Assembly: GCA_900239685.1 (NCBI GenBank)
Contig: OENT01000506.1
Location: 1-64,000, forward strand
From: Rotaria macrura
Taxonomy: Eukaryota > Rotifera > Eurotatoria > Philodinida > Philodinidae
Reading direction: 5' to 3'
DNA length: 64,000 nt
Shown piece by piece: positions 22,778 to 35,752 of this stretch (position 1 is its first letter; each line of letters opens with the position of its first letter). A program made the translations under genes and the position numbers. Below the pieces are notes generated by a model. That model searched no databases and had not been told where the DNA came from. It saw nothing but the letters and a program-made list of their open reading frames with translations.

Positions 22778-22896
22778 GCTTACGGCCATACCACGTTGAA
22801 TACACCAGTTCTCGTCCGATCACTGAAGTTAAGCAACGTCGGGCTCGGTTAGTACTTGGATGGGTGACCGCCTGGGAATACCGAGTGTCGTAAGCT
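22778..22896 (+). rRNA. 5S ribosomal RNA
   Basis: Close match to animal 5S rRNA throughout: TACGGCCATACCAC at the 5' end, AAGTTAAGCAACGTCGGGC (box A region), GGTTAGTACTTGGATGGGTG and ACCGCCTGGGAATACCG (box C region). The 5' GCTTACG pairs with 3' CGTAAGC to close helix I. A T-run (22896-22900) is the Pol III terminator. Length is ~119 nt. It is a single copy, with no histone gene or tandem neighbour in the window. Confidence 0.97.
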
Positions 22897-25067
22897 TTTT
22901 ATTGGTATTTTTCGATCGAATAGGTCTATCTTTCGAGTTCCTATGTATCATTGAAAAAAATCAATAACCGACTTTTTACCAAAGGCAAACGATGAATGTC
23001 GCGCTTCAGTTGTAATTACATGAAATCTACTGTTTTTGATCAACTTTGAATGTCGAATGGAACAATACTTATCGAATAAAACTCATCTTGAAATTGAAAA
23101 TCTCTTTCGAAACGAGTAATTCAACGAATTGCAGTTCACTAAAACTCAATGAAATCTTTGTTCTTTTTTGTTTTGTGTGAATGAAGTTAATGATCAGCTG
23201 AATAAAGACTATCCTCAAAAACTATTCAGCGTTTTTAGAATTTCAATTGTAGATTTGCATTGATCAATGTATTTTGATATAATTATGTTACCAAAAATAA
23301 ATTTTTTATCGTAGCGCTATTTGAGTTAGTTATGCAAAGCACTTTGATAACAGTAGAAATTCACTTCCTATTGAGATCGAATTTATTTTAATTGAACAGT
23401 CGAATCAAATGTCAACAGTACAAAGAGTCACGTCATTCTCTGACTGCGAGCATCTGACTTACTAACCGATATTATCTAATCTTGACACATTTTCGAGATG
23501 GATATATAATAATAGATGTTTTAAAAGTTTGGAAACGACTTTAAAATCAATCGTTCTCCATTGTGATTGCGTATATCTAGCGCTTGATAACGAAGTAATA
23601 AAAAGTTTTAGATCTATTGCTTGTATGACAGGTAAGAAAGTGTAACGGCAATGTCATACGCTAATTTTTTTTTCCAGAAACTAAAATTTAATATAAAAAC
23701 AGCAAAAATATTGCTATTTGTCAGGTTTCTTTCATTAGCATGTGTCAGAGCAGGAAATCTTTGTTTTACTAAAATATATTCCATTTTCTATGTATGCCCA
23801 TGACAAGGATATATATTAGGATTAGTATTCGTTCGTCATGGCTGATTTAACAAAACATATATCATCACAAACAATCTGTTTTAGACGAAAAATTTCCTTC
23901 GTTCGTATTCTATCTAAACAGCTTATGTTTATTAGAGAAACCGACTGACTATCCGTAGTTATATACAAAAACAAATGTTTATAGTCTCAAACTTTGGAGT
24001 GTAATAGAAGAAAAACTTCGATAACATAAATACATTGCTATTGATCGATTGACATACCAGCGAAAAAATTGATGATTGCACTGTATCACGGAATAGTAGA
24101 TAAAATGTCCACTCGATGAAAGTCATGTGAAGATCACAGTTGTTAACAGTGACAAGACCGTTGATAGTTTTCTAGTAGATCTGAAACATCTCATTAGTTG
24201 TAGAATAATTTGTTAAATGTGAGAAAGATGAATTTTTAAAACGTTTCAGAACTATTCAATTGGTTTTTTTTTATGGATGTTCTCATGTTGTGCCATGTAT
24301 AATTAAATGTAATTCAACTGTCATAAATTGAAAAAGAGAAGAAAATTTTGCGTAGTGTATAGTCCCATCATACTAATCTATAAGGCACGTATTCTGAGAC
24401 GTACTCAATTTTCATCGTGTCATCAAAGTTTATCTTTCCATAGTTGAAAACTGATGTGTTTAGTTTTGCTATTAACTCTTTAAGTTGAAAGCTAATACAG
24501 GCGGCTCATTAGACTTTACGTGTCCCACTATTTCATCTCTTGACATTTACACAATGAGGCGAAGAAAAATTGATCAAATATTAAGTAGTATAGTTTGAAT
24601 GCGAGTATAGCAAGGGACTTGCCTAGTTCAGTTACTAATAGAAGCTATGAGAATTCCTTTTCTCTCTGTTGAACAAAAGACGAAGAGAAAACAACATAGT
24701 TTTTGATCATATTTTTCTTTTCGTCCTATTTCTCTCGAAAAAAAACTATTCAGAAGAAAGTCTTGCTAAGTTCATTCATCTACCTTTTTACCATCTGTCG
24801 AGTGAGCGTGCGTCACAAAGCAGTTGTAATCATAAACATTCATCAATGACAAGTAATTCTTGTCAAATATTCTTATGTCATTTTATTTCTTGTCCGTTTC
24901 CATATCTAACACATTGATTCATTTATTCTTTTTTTTTCTCGATTTCTCAGCAACACATCTATTCTCTGGCTCAATTATGGCTTCTTCGACAACATTTGTT
25001 CATTTTGAATGTAACCCATCGAATTTTTCAATAAATAAACATACTGTTTGTTATCTTTCTAGTAATC
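22897..25067. other. gene-free AT-rich stretch
   Basis: No convincing exon or repeat. Open frames at 24669-25108 overlap the 5' flank of the neuropeptide ORF in other phases and are not supported. Confidence 0.45.
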
Positions 25068-25310
25068 ATGGGTTTTGTACTTTTATGTACATTGCTTCCA
25101 ATGACTGACTCCCGACCCACATTTGTCAGTGATGAACCAGGTCTCTCACAGCTTGATATTCCATTCATCAATAACTATGCTGTTATTAACGAACGATTGA
25201 ATGACGACATGAATGCCGGTCAACTTTATCATGGTAAAAGTCTTTGGGATCATGATGATATTTCATTGGCGAAACGTATAATAATGTTGCCTCGTGTTGG
25301 TCGTCGTTAA
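25068..25310 (+). CDS. putative PRVamide (CAPA/neuromedin-U-like) neuropeptide precursor
   Basis: Single-exon ORF of 80 aa. The N-terminus MGFVLLCTLLPMTDS is a short hydrophobic signal-peptide-like segment. After a ~50-residue spacer the C-terminus reads SLAKR-IIMLPRV-GRR-stop: a KR dibasic cleavage site, a 7-residue peptide ending PRV, a Gly amide donor and RR. Processing would release IIMLPRV-amide. PRXamide peptides (CAPA/periviscerokinin FPRVamide, pyrokinin, neuromedin U) act through neuromedin-U-type GPCRs, so this is probably a secreted neuropeptide; that link is inference from the last residues. The ATG lies 5 bp after a pyrimidine-rich AG (tatctttctag), so it may be the first codon after a trans-spliced leader or follow a 5' exon. 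AATAAA signals occur at 25350-25385. Confidence 0.65.
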   Translation: MGFVLLCTLLPMTDSRPTFVSDEPGLSQLDIPFINNYAVINERLNDDMNAGQLYHGKSLWDHDDISLAKRIIMLPRVGRR

Positions 25311-26832
25311 ACTCAATCACCATTTAATTAAACTTCGATTAGATTTTGTATTTGAATCAAAATAAAAACATTGAATCAAATAAAAAATATTTACTTTGAA
25401 CAATTAAATTCATATTGAAACAAAAGAAAATATTCAGTAAAATTTAAAGGCGATTCGGGGATGAGAGTGGGAAAGCTAACTTTGATTCAGAATACATTCA
25501 TCTAATGCAAAACTTTACATCGTCTGTTGCGTTTAGATATAGTGCTGGTTTTCATGGGACTGTGCAATTCTGCGAACAACAAGAGAAAAACATTGATAAT
25601 ATATCCAGGATAATGAGCTGTGACAACAGAAATTCACCTCGATTCATATATCTTGCTATAGATATCACAAAATTTTATGTCATGTCACTATTGCAACGAG
25701 GTTAATTTGTAAGCAAGATTCTCTAGCGAAGCATACGTGTGACACAGATTAGTCTATTTCCAAGAAAAAGAACTTAAGCACAACAACCAAGCAACCTATA
25801 AAAAAACTAACGATGCGTTGTAATCAGAGTAGAAAAATCAATTAGTATATCACGAAACCGTTCCTATAACTTTTATATCAAACCAATCATCGATTTTGAA
25901 TTCTCTTAAACTTACAACACCATACAAGATCACTACCATCAGACTTTGACTCCATCGTAAACAGTCAACTTGAAATAAAACTATCTACCTTGTACGGATC
26001 TTCATTTCGACGCCGTAAGTAATTTCATCAGTCTACCGTATCCTCTTTGGTTTCAACAGAATGTATAATAGTCTTTTATCACATAAGTTTCAATACAACA
26101 AACTTTCTTCTGTTTTTAACTGATCCTGTCCGAAAGAAAAATTCGATAGAAAAAATACTACTCATAAACGATCAAAGCATACCGTTCATATCCTTCAATC
26201 AATATTGTACAAAATAATTCAACAGAGCGATTTTTGTTCTTAACCATGTATAACTGACGAATGTCAAAAGAACAGTATCTCCTGAGATGAACAAACTTGT
26301 TTGTGTAGCTTTATTATATTGTTGATTTTCAAGATATATTGAGATAGTAGAACACTGCGACATTGCTTCACTTAGCGATCACAGATCAAATATGCCATCA
26401 CCAGGGATTTGGAGAAAAAGTTCCATAACTCATTAAAGGAAAAGTATAGAAATAATCGCTTGGTTTAGTTAGATCAACGCGAAGGTTCTTTTTTTCAATC
26501 AATGGGATACTGTGATGAATAGTTTATGGTTGAGCAATCAAATTTCACCGTACCTCAATAAAATTCCGGATGTTCAATTTTGAATAATGACTATCGTAAA
26601 TTTCTACAAATTATTCTAAATACAACGAAATCTACAGCATTCCAAATCGTTAGATCCAAAACGTAGTTTTTTTAAATTATTATTCAACACGATCGAGTAC
26701 TGCGATTGACTGCATTTCAAACATGAATGAAGATAAGCTCGCATGCATTCAATACAAACAAAAGAAAAAAAACAATTAAATAACAAAAACAAAACAAATA
26801 ATAAAGCACCTAGTTGAAGTAAAAAATACTTG
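25311..26832. other. intergenic, no feature seen
   Basis: The 3' flanks of two converging genes. A reading at 25505-25705 (plus) is unrecognised. Nothing else stands out. Confidence 0.45.
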
Positions 26833-29202
26833 TTAATAAAAAGGACACGGTTGATGAGCAAAACTTCTTAAAAATATAAATGTTGTATTACAAATACATA
26901 TTCGATAAATGCCAGATTCCCTACGATGATTATTGCCTAGAGATGATAGACGAGGTATATCGAAGTAGACAGAATCACTTTTGAAGTGTAAATTTTCATT
27001 TGTCGAAACCTATGAGAACTTCAGTTACAACAAACGAATTCAATCAAATCACGATTTCTACGTACTTGTTGTTGTTGTTGTTGTTGATAGAAGGATGTTT
27101 TCTTTGTCACATGATTACTAAAACGAAGTAAAGATCGTCGATTGTGTCTATTCGCTTCTAGTACTAGATTTTGACTAAAGAAAAAAGCATGATTTGTATT
27201 TAATATTGCTATTTGATTTGATGCATGTAGATGTAATTTTTGATTATGAATCTAAGAGAAGAAAAAAAAAAGCATATGAAATTAGGAAGTATTTCTCGGA
27301 CAGGACGATATTTATACATGTTGTGAATTGAATCGATTAAGATGAACACGAGTTTTAATACGATCATCAAATTTATACGATTGAAGATTTGCAAAATCAA
27401 TAGCCGAATGATTTTTTATTCGAAATCGATTTGTATACAATAGTATTTGATCATCATCGAACAAAATTGAATTTTGTCTACCAAGTATATCGATCTATAA
27501 AAAGTAAATACGTCATAGAAATGAGATCAAAACAAATCTACTATCGTCTACTTGTTTTCCTGGTAAGGATTTTATGTCATTTAATTTATCTATCGTAGTT
27601 GTATATATCGAATCATTAAAAGATACATGTTTATAAAATTGAACTTCATGATTAAATTTATCAAATCGAAATATTTTTGATCCAGAACCATCAGAAAATG
27701 ACCAATCAAGTTTATACATAAGCCATAGAAGAGACTGAAAAACATAATTGCTTATTGATTCAAAAGTACAATCAAGTATCTCAAAGAAATAAATCAGCTC
27801 GTAATGATTCTAATCATATTGATATGTTCTATATCGTAATGACTATCAAATATTTAATTATAAATAGCTTAGATTGTACAACGTTCGATGATTCACATGG
27901 CTGTTTTTTGTTTTGAACAACATCTTGACAAGAACATGATAGAATGAGCGTGAGTTTCGCCATTGGAAAGAGCAGATTCCGAAGTACAAATACATCAGGA
28001 AACTAAATTATTGCAAACTTTAGTCATTTGACAATTCACAAGACACGATTTCATTTGAAACTATTTTCCAATGCAGATTAGAAATTCAGGATGCTCAATC
28101 CTACATCCCAAGGAAAAGTCAGAACAATTTGATAATTTTAGGATTCACACAGCAGACATTAGGTTACGACATGGATATCGAGGAACAAGTAATCGGTTTT
28201 CTAAAAGTCTCCCAGAAAAAATATTCCCGTCTCTTAATGATGCATTCTTTAATATCTCTCCGAACTATCAAAATTCTATATGAAACAGTATAAATCATAG
28301 AAATTTTGATAACCAGTAATTTGAAATGTCGAAAACAATATAATTACATTATTTGAATAGTTTCTCACAAGATATGACTGCCAATCGAATATAACTTCAG
28401 ATAAATGTGAAAACTTCGGACTTATGTCCGAGAGTTATGTGTACTTCAAAAAGGGAATGAGACAAATCAGTCATTCTAGAATGTGTGCACGGATGAAGTA
28501 TCTTGGTAAACCTTTTTGGGAAACTCCAAAACTACTGATCATCTCAGACATATCTATGCAATTTCGTTTCTAGATGCAGTTTTTGTGCATTTGCAGCCAA
28601 AGTTTTGTTAGAAAGCTGCGATTTGGTTCAAAACTAATATCAGATTCGGAATCAGTGTTAAAAACTGAGTCAATTTATATACGTTGTGGATAATTCTGAG
28701 AAAAAAGTGTTTTTTGAAAAAATCCCTGTACCACCCCTCAAGGATTGCTTGGTGAAAAATGACAATTTTTTCGATAACTCAGCCATTTCTTGCCTGATCC
28801 TTGTCATCTTCGAACTCGACCGAGATATTCATCAGACGATTCTGTGCACAAAATTTCAGCTCAATCGAATGTATTTGTAAAGAGTTATCGTGTGAACGGC
28901 TGGCCGGACACAATGACAGATTCTAGACTGTACTCACTTTTTGAGTACACAACAAGTGCAAAAATTCGTACGATTTCATATTTGTTTGTAAGAAGATAGA
29001 AAAAATAAATAAAACTTACTAGAAAATTAATAAAACTAATTAACAAAAGACTGATAAGTGCAAAAATCACGCATGTTAATTTTTTTCCTTGTAAACCAAA
29101 CATTCTTGTTGATTCACATAGATCGATTGATGAAACTGAAACGTAGCCCGCATCCAAAGTAATCGATGGACGGCGTCTACTTTCAAGTCTGTGTGATTCC
29201 AT
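26833..29202 (-). CDS. SGCB: beta-sarcoglycan homologue
   Basis: Sarcoglycans are type II membrane glycoproteins of the dystrophin complex in muscle. Exon 1 (29020-29202) encodes a cytoplasmic segment with DAGYVSVSSIDL, then FGLQGKKL and the membrane helix VIFALISLLLISFINFL, which finishes in exon 2 (SLLWLMYKLDW, starting 27734). The extracellular part continues SKIFRFDKFNHEVQFYKHVS, ILGRQNSILFDDDQILLYTN and LHLHASNQIAILNTNHAFFF, has a short Gln run, and ends with a Cys cluster (YRICICNTTF...HQPCPFY-stop), like the C-terminal CxC...C pattern of beta-sarcoglycan. The GYV and GLxGKK motifs before the helix point to the beta subunit. Intron 1 (27735-29019, ~1.29 kb) carries repeat copy 1; other introns are short. 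Middle exon borders were read approximately. Confidence 0.75.
28401..28950 (+). mobile_element. 550-bp repeat family, copy 1 (in SGCB intron 1)
   Basis: Starts ATAAATGTGAAAACTTCGG with a small hairpin CGGACTTATGTCCG, and ends in a perfect hairpin: GTACTCA-CTTTT-TGAGTAC. The GTGTACTTCAAAAAGTGAAT near the left end mirrors the right terminus, giving imperfect inverted ends. Exactly 550 bp, as is copy 3 (51081-51630); copy 2 is inverted at 47594-48167. No transposase. A 64-codon frame with a GTG start is shared by all copies but shows no sign of selection. Confidence 0.85.
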
Positions 29203-29316
29203 GTCATCTAGAAATATATTTTTATTATTATTATTCAGAGTTTCGGAAAAAAAGAGCACAATTTGTATATATATATATTATTTATATAATAATGAAGAGA
29301 AAAAAAGGAATCATTT

Positions 29317-32300
29317 TTAAAGTATATCATCATCATCATGTTCACTATTCGAATGTGAATTTGGATTTTGTCTGGACGGTTTTGGTATTTGATAAATAAT
29401 TGTTTTCATAAATGCAGCTGCACATAATGATGAAAACGGTTGCCATTCTTTATTTAAAGTTCCATCATGATAATCCGATATTCCGCGAATAATCATAAAT
29501 GATTCTGTACGATTACCTTGTATGGCTGCAATAACTTGATCGATTTCCGAATCAAAACATAGAACATTACAATTCTCACATAGTGTTGCTTTTAAATAAT
29601 CATTCGTTAAAATATTTTTTCCACCAGCTATCATACCGAAACGGAGTGTCGGTTGACGATAATCTTTCTTCTTTTGATCGGGATGTTTAACTTCAACAAT
29701 TTCACCATTTTCCATTTTAATATAGAGACGATCATTACTTGGTGGTAAACAATCAATATTATGCGACAATAAATATTGTATACCTTCTTCGAGAAATTTC
29801 TCCCATGGATATTTATGTGTTGATAGTCGATTTGAAAACGTTTGTTGATAATTCTCTTTAATTGGTTCCATTAATTGATAGAGTTGAAAACTTTTTGGTT
29901 TATAACATGTCGACACAAATTCATATCCTTCTGATGATTTTTCAGCTTCATAAATACCTAAATCGATACAAATCTCCTGTTGTATGTCAGAGTACTAATT
30001 TGATCATTACACTATACGTATAAAAAGGTTAAGTCATTTATAGGCATAAGAACATGATAGTACTTGACGAGAAGAATTAAATTTCATTCATACGTAATGA
30101 TGAAATAAACGAGATTGAATTCGAAATGAAGACAAAACATGAGCTCCACTTTCGTCTACTTCTCTTGGTTTATTTTCATGTATCATTTACTCTCGAAATT
30201 ATAATTAGGACATTGAACATATTCAATAGATTCTTTTCAATACTGGTAATGTATTCATCTTGAAAAATTGATTTTTTTTTTATAAACTTATATAATCTCT
30301 TCTATTCATGATTACTATTTAATAATACACATGATAGTTAAATACACTTTATCATAAGTATGCTTACGCAAATAACAAACAACGTATTGAATATTTATCT
30401 AAGAATTGAGAAAGAGAAAAAAAGATCAAAACAATTATTGATCTATGTAATTTTTAACCGAGAATTGCACAATAGAAACCTTTATCTTGGGAACAAGAAA
30501 ATCAATGCAACTACACCTTCTACTCATTACTATTCTCTTATGATAATAATAAAAGAAATTAAATATGAAATAATTTACCATAGACATAATCTTCTTCATT
30601 CGGATATCCAATAATAATATCACCACGTCGGACATGTTTTGTTGCATCTGTATAATGTGGTACACCACCAGCACAACCAATAATGAAAACATGTTGTACT
30701 TGTTGAAAAGTACCCAATAATCGAGTTGTCGTACTTCCTGTTGAAATCTGTGCAGTACGACTTCGACCAATTAATGGTAATTTTGTTGATACAACATGAT
30801 GTGGACCAATGGTACCAATTGTATAAACATTAGATTCGCCTAATTTACGATTTGTTCAATGCATTCGAATGTATATGGTTTCTTTTTTTTTTTGTTATTA
30901 CCTGCTTTATGTCGAACGAATGTAACTTTATTTTCAATCATAGCATCGACAGCTAATTTTTCAAAATAGTTTACAGTTATTATTGCAATAGTTGGACGAA
31001 ATGAACTTGATAATTCTGATATGGATTTATATAGGATTACTTCTGCAAAGAGAACAATACATCGATGTGTAAATAAGATATGACATGATCTTGTTCTAAA
31101 ACTAACTATGAGTATCTTCTTCTTCAGCTGCTATGATTATACGTGTCCATTGTTGACCATCTTGATCAAGATGTTTAACCAGATTTTTACTTTCCAATTC
31201 AACGAGATATTGAAATACTGTTTGAGCATCACGTTCAACATATCTTCATTAGACAAAGAAGCAAAGATAAACGTTATTGTTTTTTCTCTCCCTTCTAATA
31301 AGTTAAATTAAGTAAACTTACTTAGCCAAATCATTGACATACATCGGATTTGGAAATGCTTGTTCAAGTAAATCCAATAATTTTTCCTTGATCAAATCAG
31401 CATATCTTTCTGGATCTTTTTCGTGCACTTAATACATAAGAAAGAAAAAAAAAGAGACAATCTTCTCAGACGTTTCTATTCCAATAGAAATGCGTACTAC
31501 TACATTTAAAATAATAAAAGCTAATACCAAATCTATTGAAAATTTCTCTTTCTTTTTCTTCCTATGCCCTTTTCATACTAAATATAAACCTGTATGTTAT
31601 TTCATCTACGTTAGTTACACTCATTTATTTGACAATACTACTTTCTGAAAGATAATCATCATCATAAAGCATTAAACGTGATACGTATTGTTTAACTGAA
31701 AATTAATAATTAAACAACAACAACATCAACAACAACAATAAAAAGAAATATAAGATTTTTACTAATAATAAAAGACATACTTGGATTGTCAACATCAAGA
31801 TCATTTTCATCTAGTGTTTGTATTTCAAGTTCAATTTTACGAATACGTGCAAACATTCGTAAGAGTTCCATGAGTCGTTTAATAAACGAAAAGTAATCTG
31901 TCAATGTACAATTTATTTTTGAAAATTTAAATAGAAAAAAAAGAACGTTTCGTGTCATGTGTTTGATTACCTCGAGGGAATTCATCAGATTTGAGTAATG
32001 AACGCATAAGTTCATTGGCTTCATGAAGACATTGATTTTGTGTAAGATTATAAAACCACAAACGTAATGTTCGATTTTCTTGATGTATTTCACGTGTCTT
32101 CTTATCAGCCATAAAAACTTTGAACTGTGAAGTAAATTCAGCTACTTGATTATCCGGTTGAGCTAAAACCAAAAAGATATTGAACAAATTATTCGATTCG
32201 ATATGTTTATTCTATCCTGTGATATTACCCGGTTGAGAATTCTTATATATTATAAAATCTACATTACGTCCACTACCAATATGAAGAATATTTTTATCTG

Positions 32301-32479
32301 TTATGTCTGCAACTTTTCGTCTCTCTAATAAAACTATATTGAGAGTTGATGTCTTTTGTAGTGGAATCAAAACAACATATTCTGAAAGAAATTAATTTTA
32401 GCAGAAGTCATTAATTTTTTTTTTTGTTGTTGATATATTTACCTTTAGCTCCGCGAGACGGATATTGTTGATTAGACAT
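29317..32479 (-). CDS. winged-helix / nucleoside phosphorylase-domain protein
   Basis: A many-exon gene (about 11) from ATG 32479. The N-terminal part is helical and unrecognised (HIGSGRNVDFIIY, EFTSQFKVFMADK, then ANELMRSLLKSDEFPRGDY). Next comes a winged-helix-like segment (LLDLLEQAFPNPMYVNDLAK, VFQYLVELESKNLVKHL). The C-terminal half is a PNP_UDP_1 fold: PTIAIITVNYFEKLAVDAMI, TIGTIGPHHVV, VFIIGCAGGVPHYTDA, RRGDIIIG, FGMIAGGKNIL, then the signature FMIIRGISDYHDGT with the Asp expected to act at the base, and FSSLCAAAFMKTI. Such domains cleave or sense nucleosides. The intron ends are clear for most exons; the join near 30560/29980 is uncertain. It could be two adjacent genes, but I see no internal stop/start break. 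The ATG directly follows a T-rich AG (cattctag). Confidence 0.7.
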
Positions 32480-33495
32480 CTAGAATGTATATATTATATT
32501 TCATCAGTCTGATAAATGAACAGTCATTATTTTTCTCCATCTGCATTGTATATATATACGTATACGTATATATATATGTGTATGCATGTGCACAAAAAAA
32601 AACATTGTGGTGAAGATCAAATCAGAACGTCCGCTTTGCCCTTTTCCTTTCATACATTTTATCGGCCGATCAACTCACGATGCATGTAAAGATTACATCA
32701 AGCAGAGAAAATGATTCTTTTTATGATTCAGGCTATAGCCAAATGAAAACATCGACCGTGTGTCTCTTGTTAAAATAATGTCGTCTATTCAATCTATTCT
32801 TGACAAGAAAAACGAACGCCCATACAATCATACTTCCACTACTACCTCATGAGAGAAATTTATCGGTTATGATGGTTTGTGACATTATTAAATCGATCGA
32901 GTAACTAGCTCGAATATCACCCTTATAGGTAAAGAGAATCTTACAATCGATTTGACAACTGCAACATGAAGCTCATAAAATTCTATGGAGATTCATTTGA
33001 TTTATCAAAGCAAAAAGAAGTCAAATTTCAGGAAAGAGAAAGAAAAGAAAACTTTGAAAAATTCTGTTCAATTTGTGCGTGACGTTTTAAAAAAAACTAA
33101 CACACTAAGAGGGAAATCAAAGGTGTTCGACCGATGACTGACCGATAAGAATGAATCTGAGCTTGATTGATTCATCGCACGATTTTATAATCATTGCCTC
33201 TTCTTTTTCTTTTTTTTTTCTTTCTGTTCTGACATCCATCCAAGGTGAATATGTAAAATGAGAATATTCTCTGGACATATTCATGAACCAATCATAAACA
33301 ACCAAGAATATATTATGATGAGGACTTTTAAACATGTAACATATAACATGGCTGTAAAGAAACGATTCATATACAAATAATAAATAAAAACAATAGCATA
33401 CAGATTTTTATTTTCGATCTAAATTCGTATTCTATGTTTACGTTTCGTTCTAGATCCGTGTGTGTAAAAAAATCTAAAACTCTACAATACTCATC
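32480..33495. other. divergent intergenic region with TA-rich tract
   Basis: About 1 kb between divergently transcribed genes. It holds an alternating tatatatacgtatacgta tract at ~32555-32585. The RPS5 leader contains a gttctag acceptor-like AG ~43 bp before the ATG. No exon seen. Confidence 0.45.
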
Positions 33496-34541
<1,046 letters not shown>

Positions 34542-35171
34542 ACAAAACAAAATACAATCGTGGATCATTTTACTCACTAGCTAACCATTCACAAAATGAT
34601 GAAAAAACAAAAAATTAGCGAATATATTTGTCTGTGTTTTTGGTTTTCGTTGTTTTGTATGTTATTCATTATTTTTGTGATAACAGTAAGCTAGTGTGTT
34701 CTGTTATGTGCTTTGAAGAAACATAAAGAAAAAAGAAAACAATATTTAAAAAAAAAAACCATCAAACTGAAAAACAAACATCAATACTTTTGATTTTTTA
34801 TAAATAATTGATTTGCTTGCACATGGCATATCCGATGAATCAATATATTTGAAAAAGAAAACTTAAATATTTTATTTCATGCCACAGTAACTTGAACAAA
34901 ATCAACAACGAGTAACACATGTTTCCACGGGGGCATAATACCCACGAAGAATTGTCATATATATATATCGATACTTTCTTTTTTGTCTTATGATTTATTG
35001 ATTGAAAAAAACTTGTAAAAACAATACTTCAAAAATAATATTGTCAACTAACTAGAAAATCTCCTGTGGTGCAAAAGAACGAATACAAATAATTTATTCT
35101 TACTTTTTATTCTATTACATTGTTGTCATTGGTTGTGTAGGTTTTCTATTTTCAATCATACCTATTGAACT

Positions 35172-35441
35172 ATGCAACGAATGAATCTGAGTGAACGTCG
35201 TGGTACCGTCAGTTTAACTGTTGTTATGGCTGTATTAAAATTTAAAGCACTTGGTCTTCGGGCAAAAGCTCGTCGTGCTAAAACTAAATATCGAAAACAA
35301 ATCGAGAGTGATGATAGACGATGGGGTGGACGACGTTTAAAATTAAGTGGCCGTGCAGCTGTACCGATTCCAGAAGGTATCTTAAAAGAAAAGAAAGAAT
35401 TAATATCAAGAGATGGAGGCAACTATGAGTTTATTCAATAA
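35172..35441 (+). CDS. small basic hypothetical protein
   Basis: Single-exon ORF of 89 aa, strongly basic (LGLRAKARRAKTKYRKQIES, then DDRRWGGRRLKLSGR), with higher GC than its flanks and an AATAAA overlapping the stop region (35439-35444). No transmembrane or signal segment and no family recognised. It lies between RPS5 and the LRR gene, all plus. A clean antisense frame overlaps it (35162-35422), so codon evidence is mildly ambiguous. Confidence 0.4.
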   Translation: MQRMNLSERRGTVSLTVVMAVLKFKALGLRAKARRAKTKYRKQIESDDRRWGGRRLKLSGRAAVPIPEGILKEKKELISRDGGNYEFIQ

Positions 35442-35752
35442 ATATACCGAACAGAGATCTTCAGAAAAAGATTGTGTTAGTTTTCATATGCAGGAAAATA
35501 TTTTAATGTTATTCAAAGAATTTTACAAAAATAAACATTTAACATATTTTCTATAATTTATGTTAAATATTTTAAAGAGCTGTCAGCGAAATTTCTATCT
35601 GTCAGCTAATCATAGTTAGATGAATTTATCGTAGTTTTATTCGCGGTACATTCCTTTAATCATACTGCACCTGAAACGTATTGAGCCCTTGTTCAATTTA
35701 TAAGATATAAAAGTTCACATTATTTGACCGTATTCGTCAAAACACTGTTTAG

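Noticed and set aside
28686..28880. 64-codon frame shared by all three 550-bp repeat copies
   Set aside because: It begins with GTG, and nearly all differences between copies 1 and 3 change the residue, so there is no sign of protein-level selection; it stays open because the copies are young.
35162..35422. 86-codon frame antisense to the small basic ORF
   Set aside because: Mirror frame; the plus-strand reading has the downstream AATAAA and matches the orientation of neighbouring genes.
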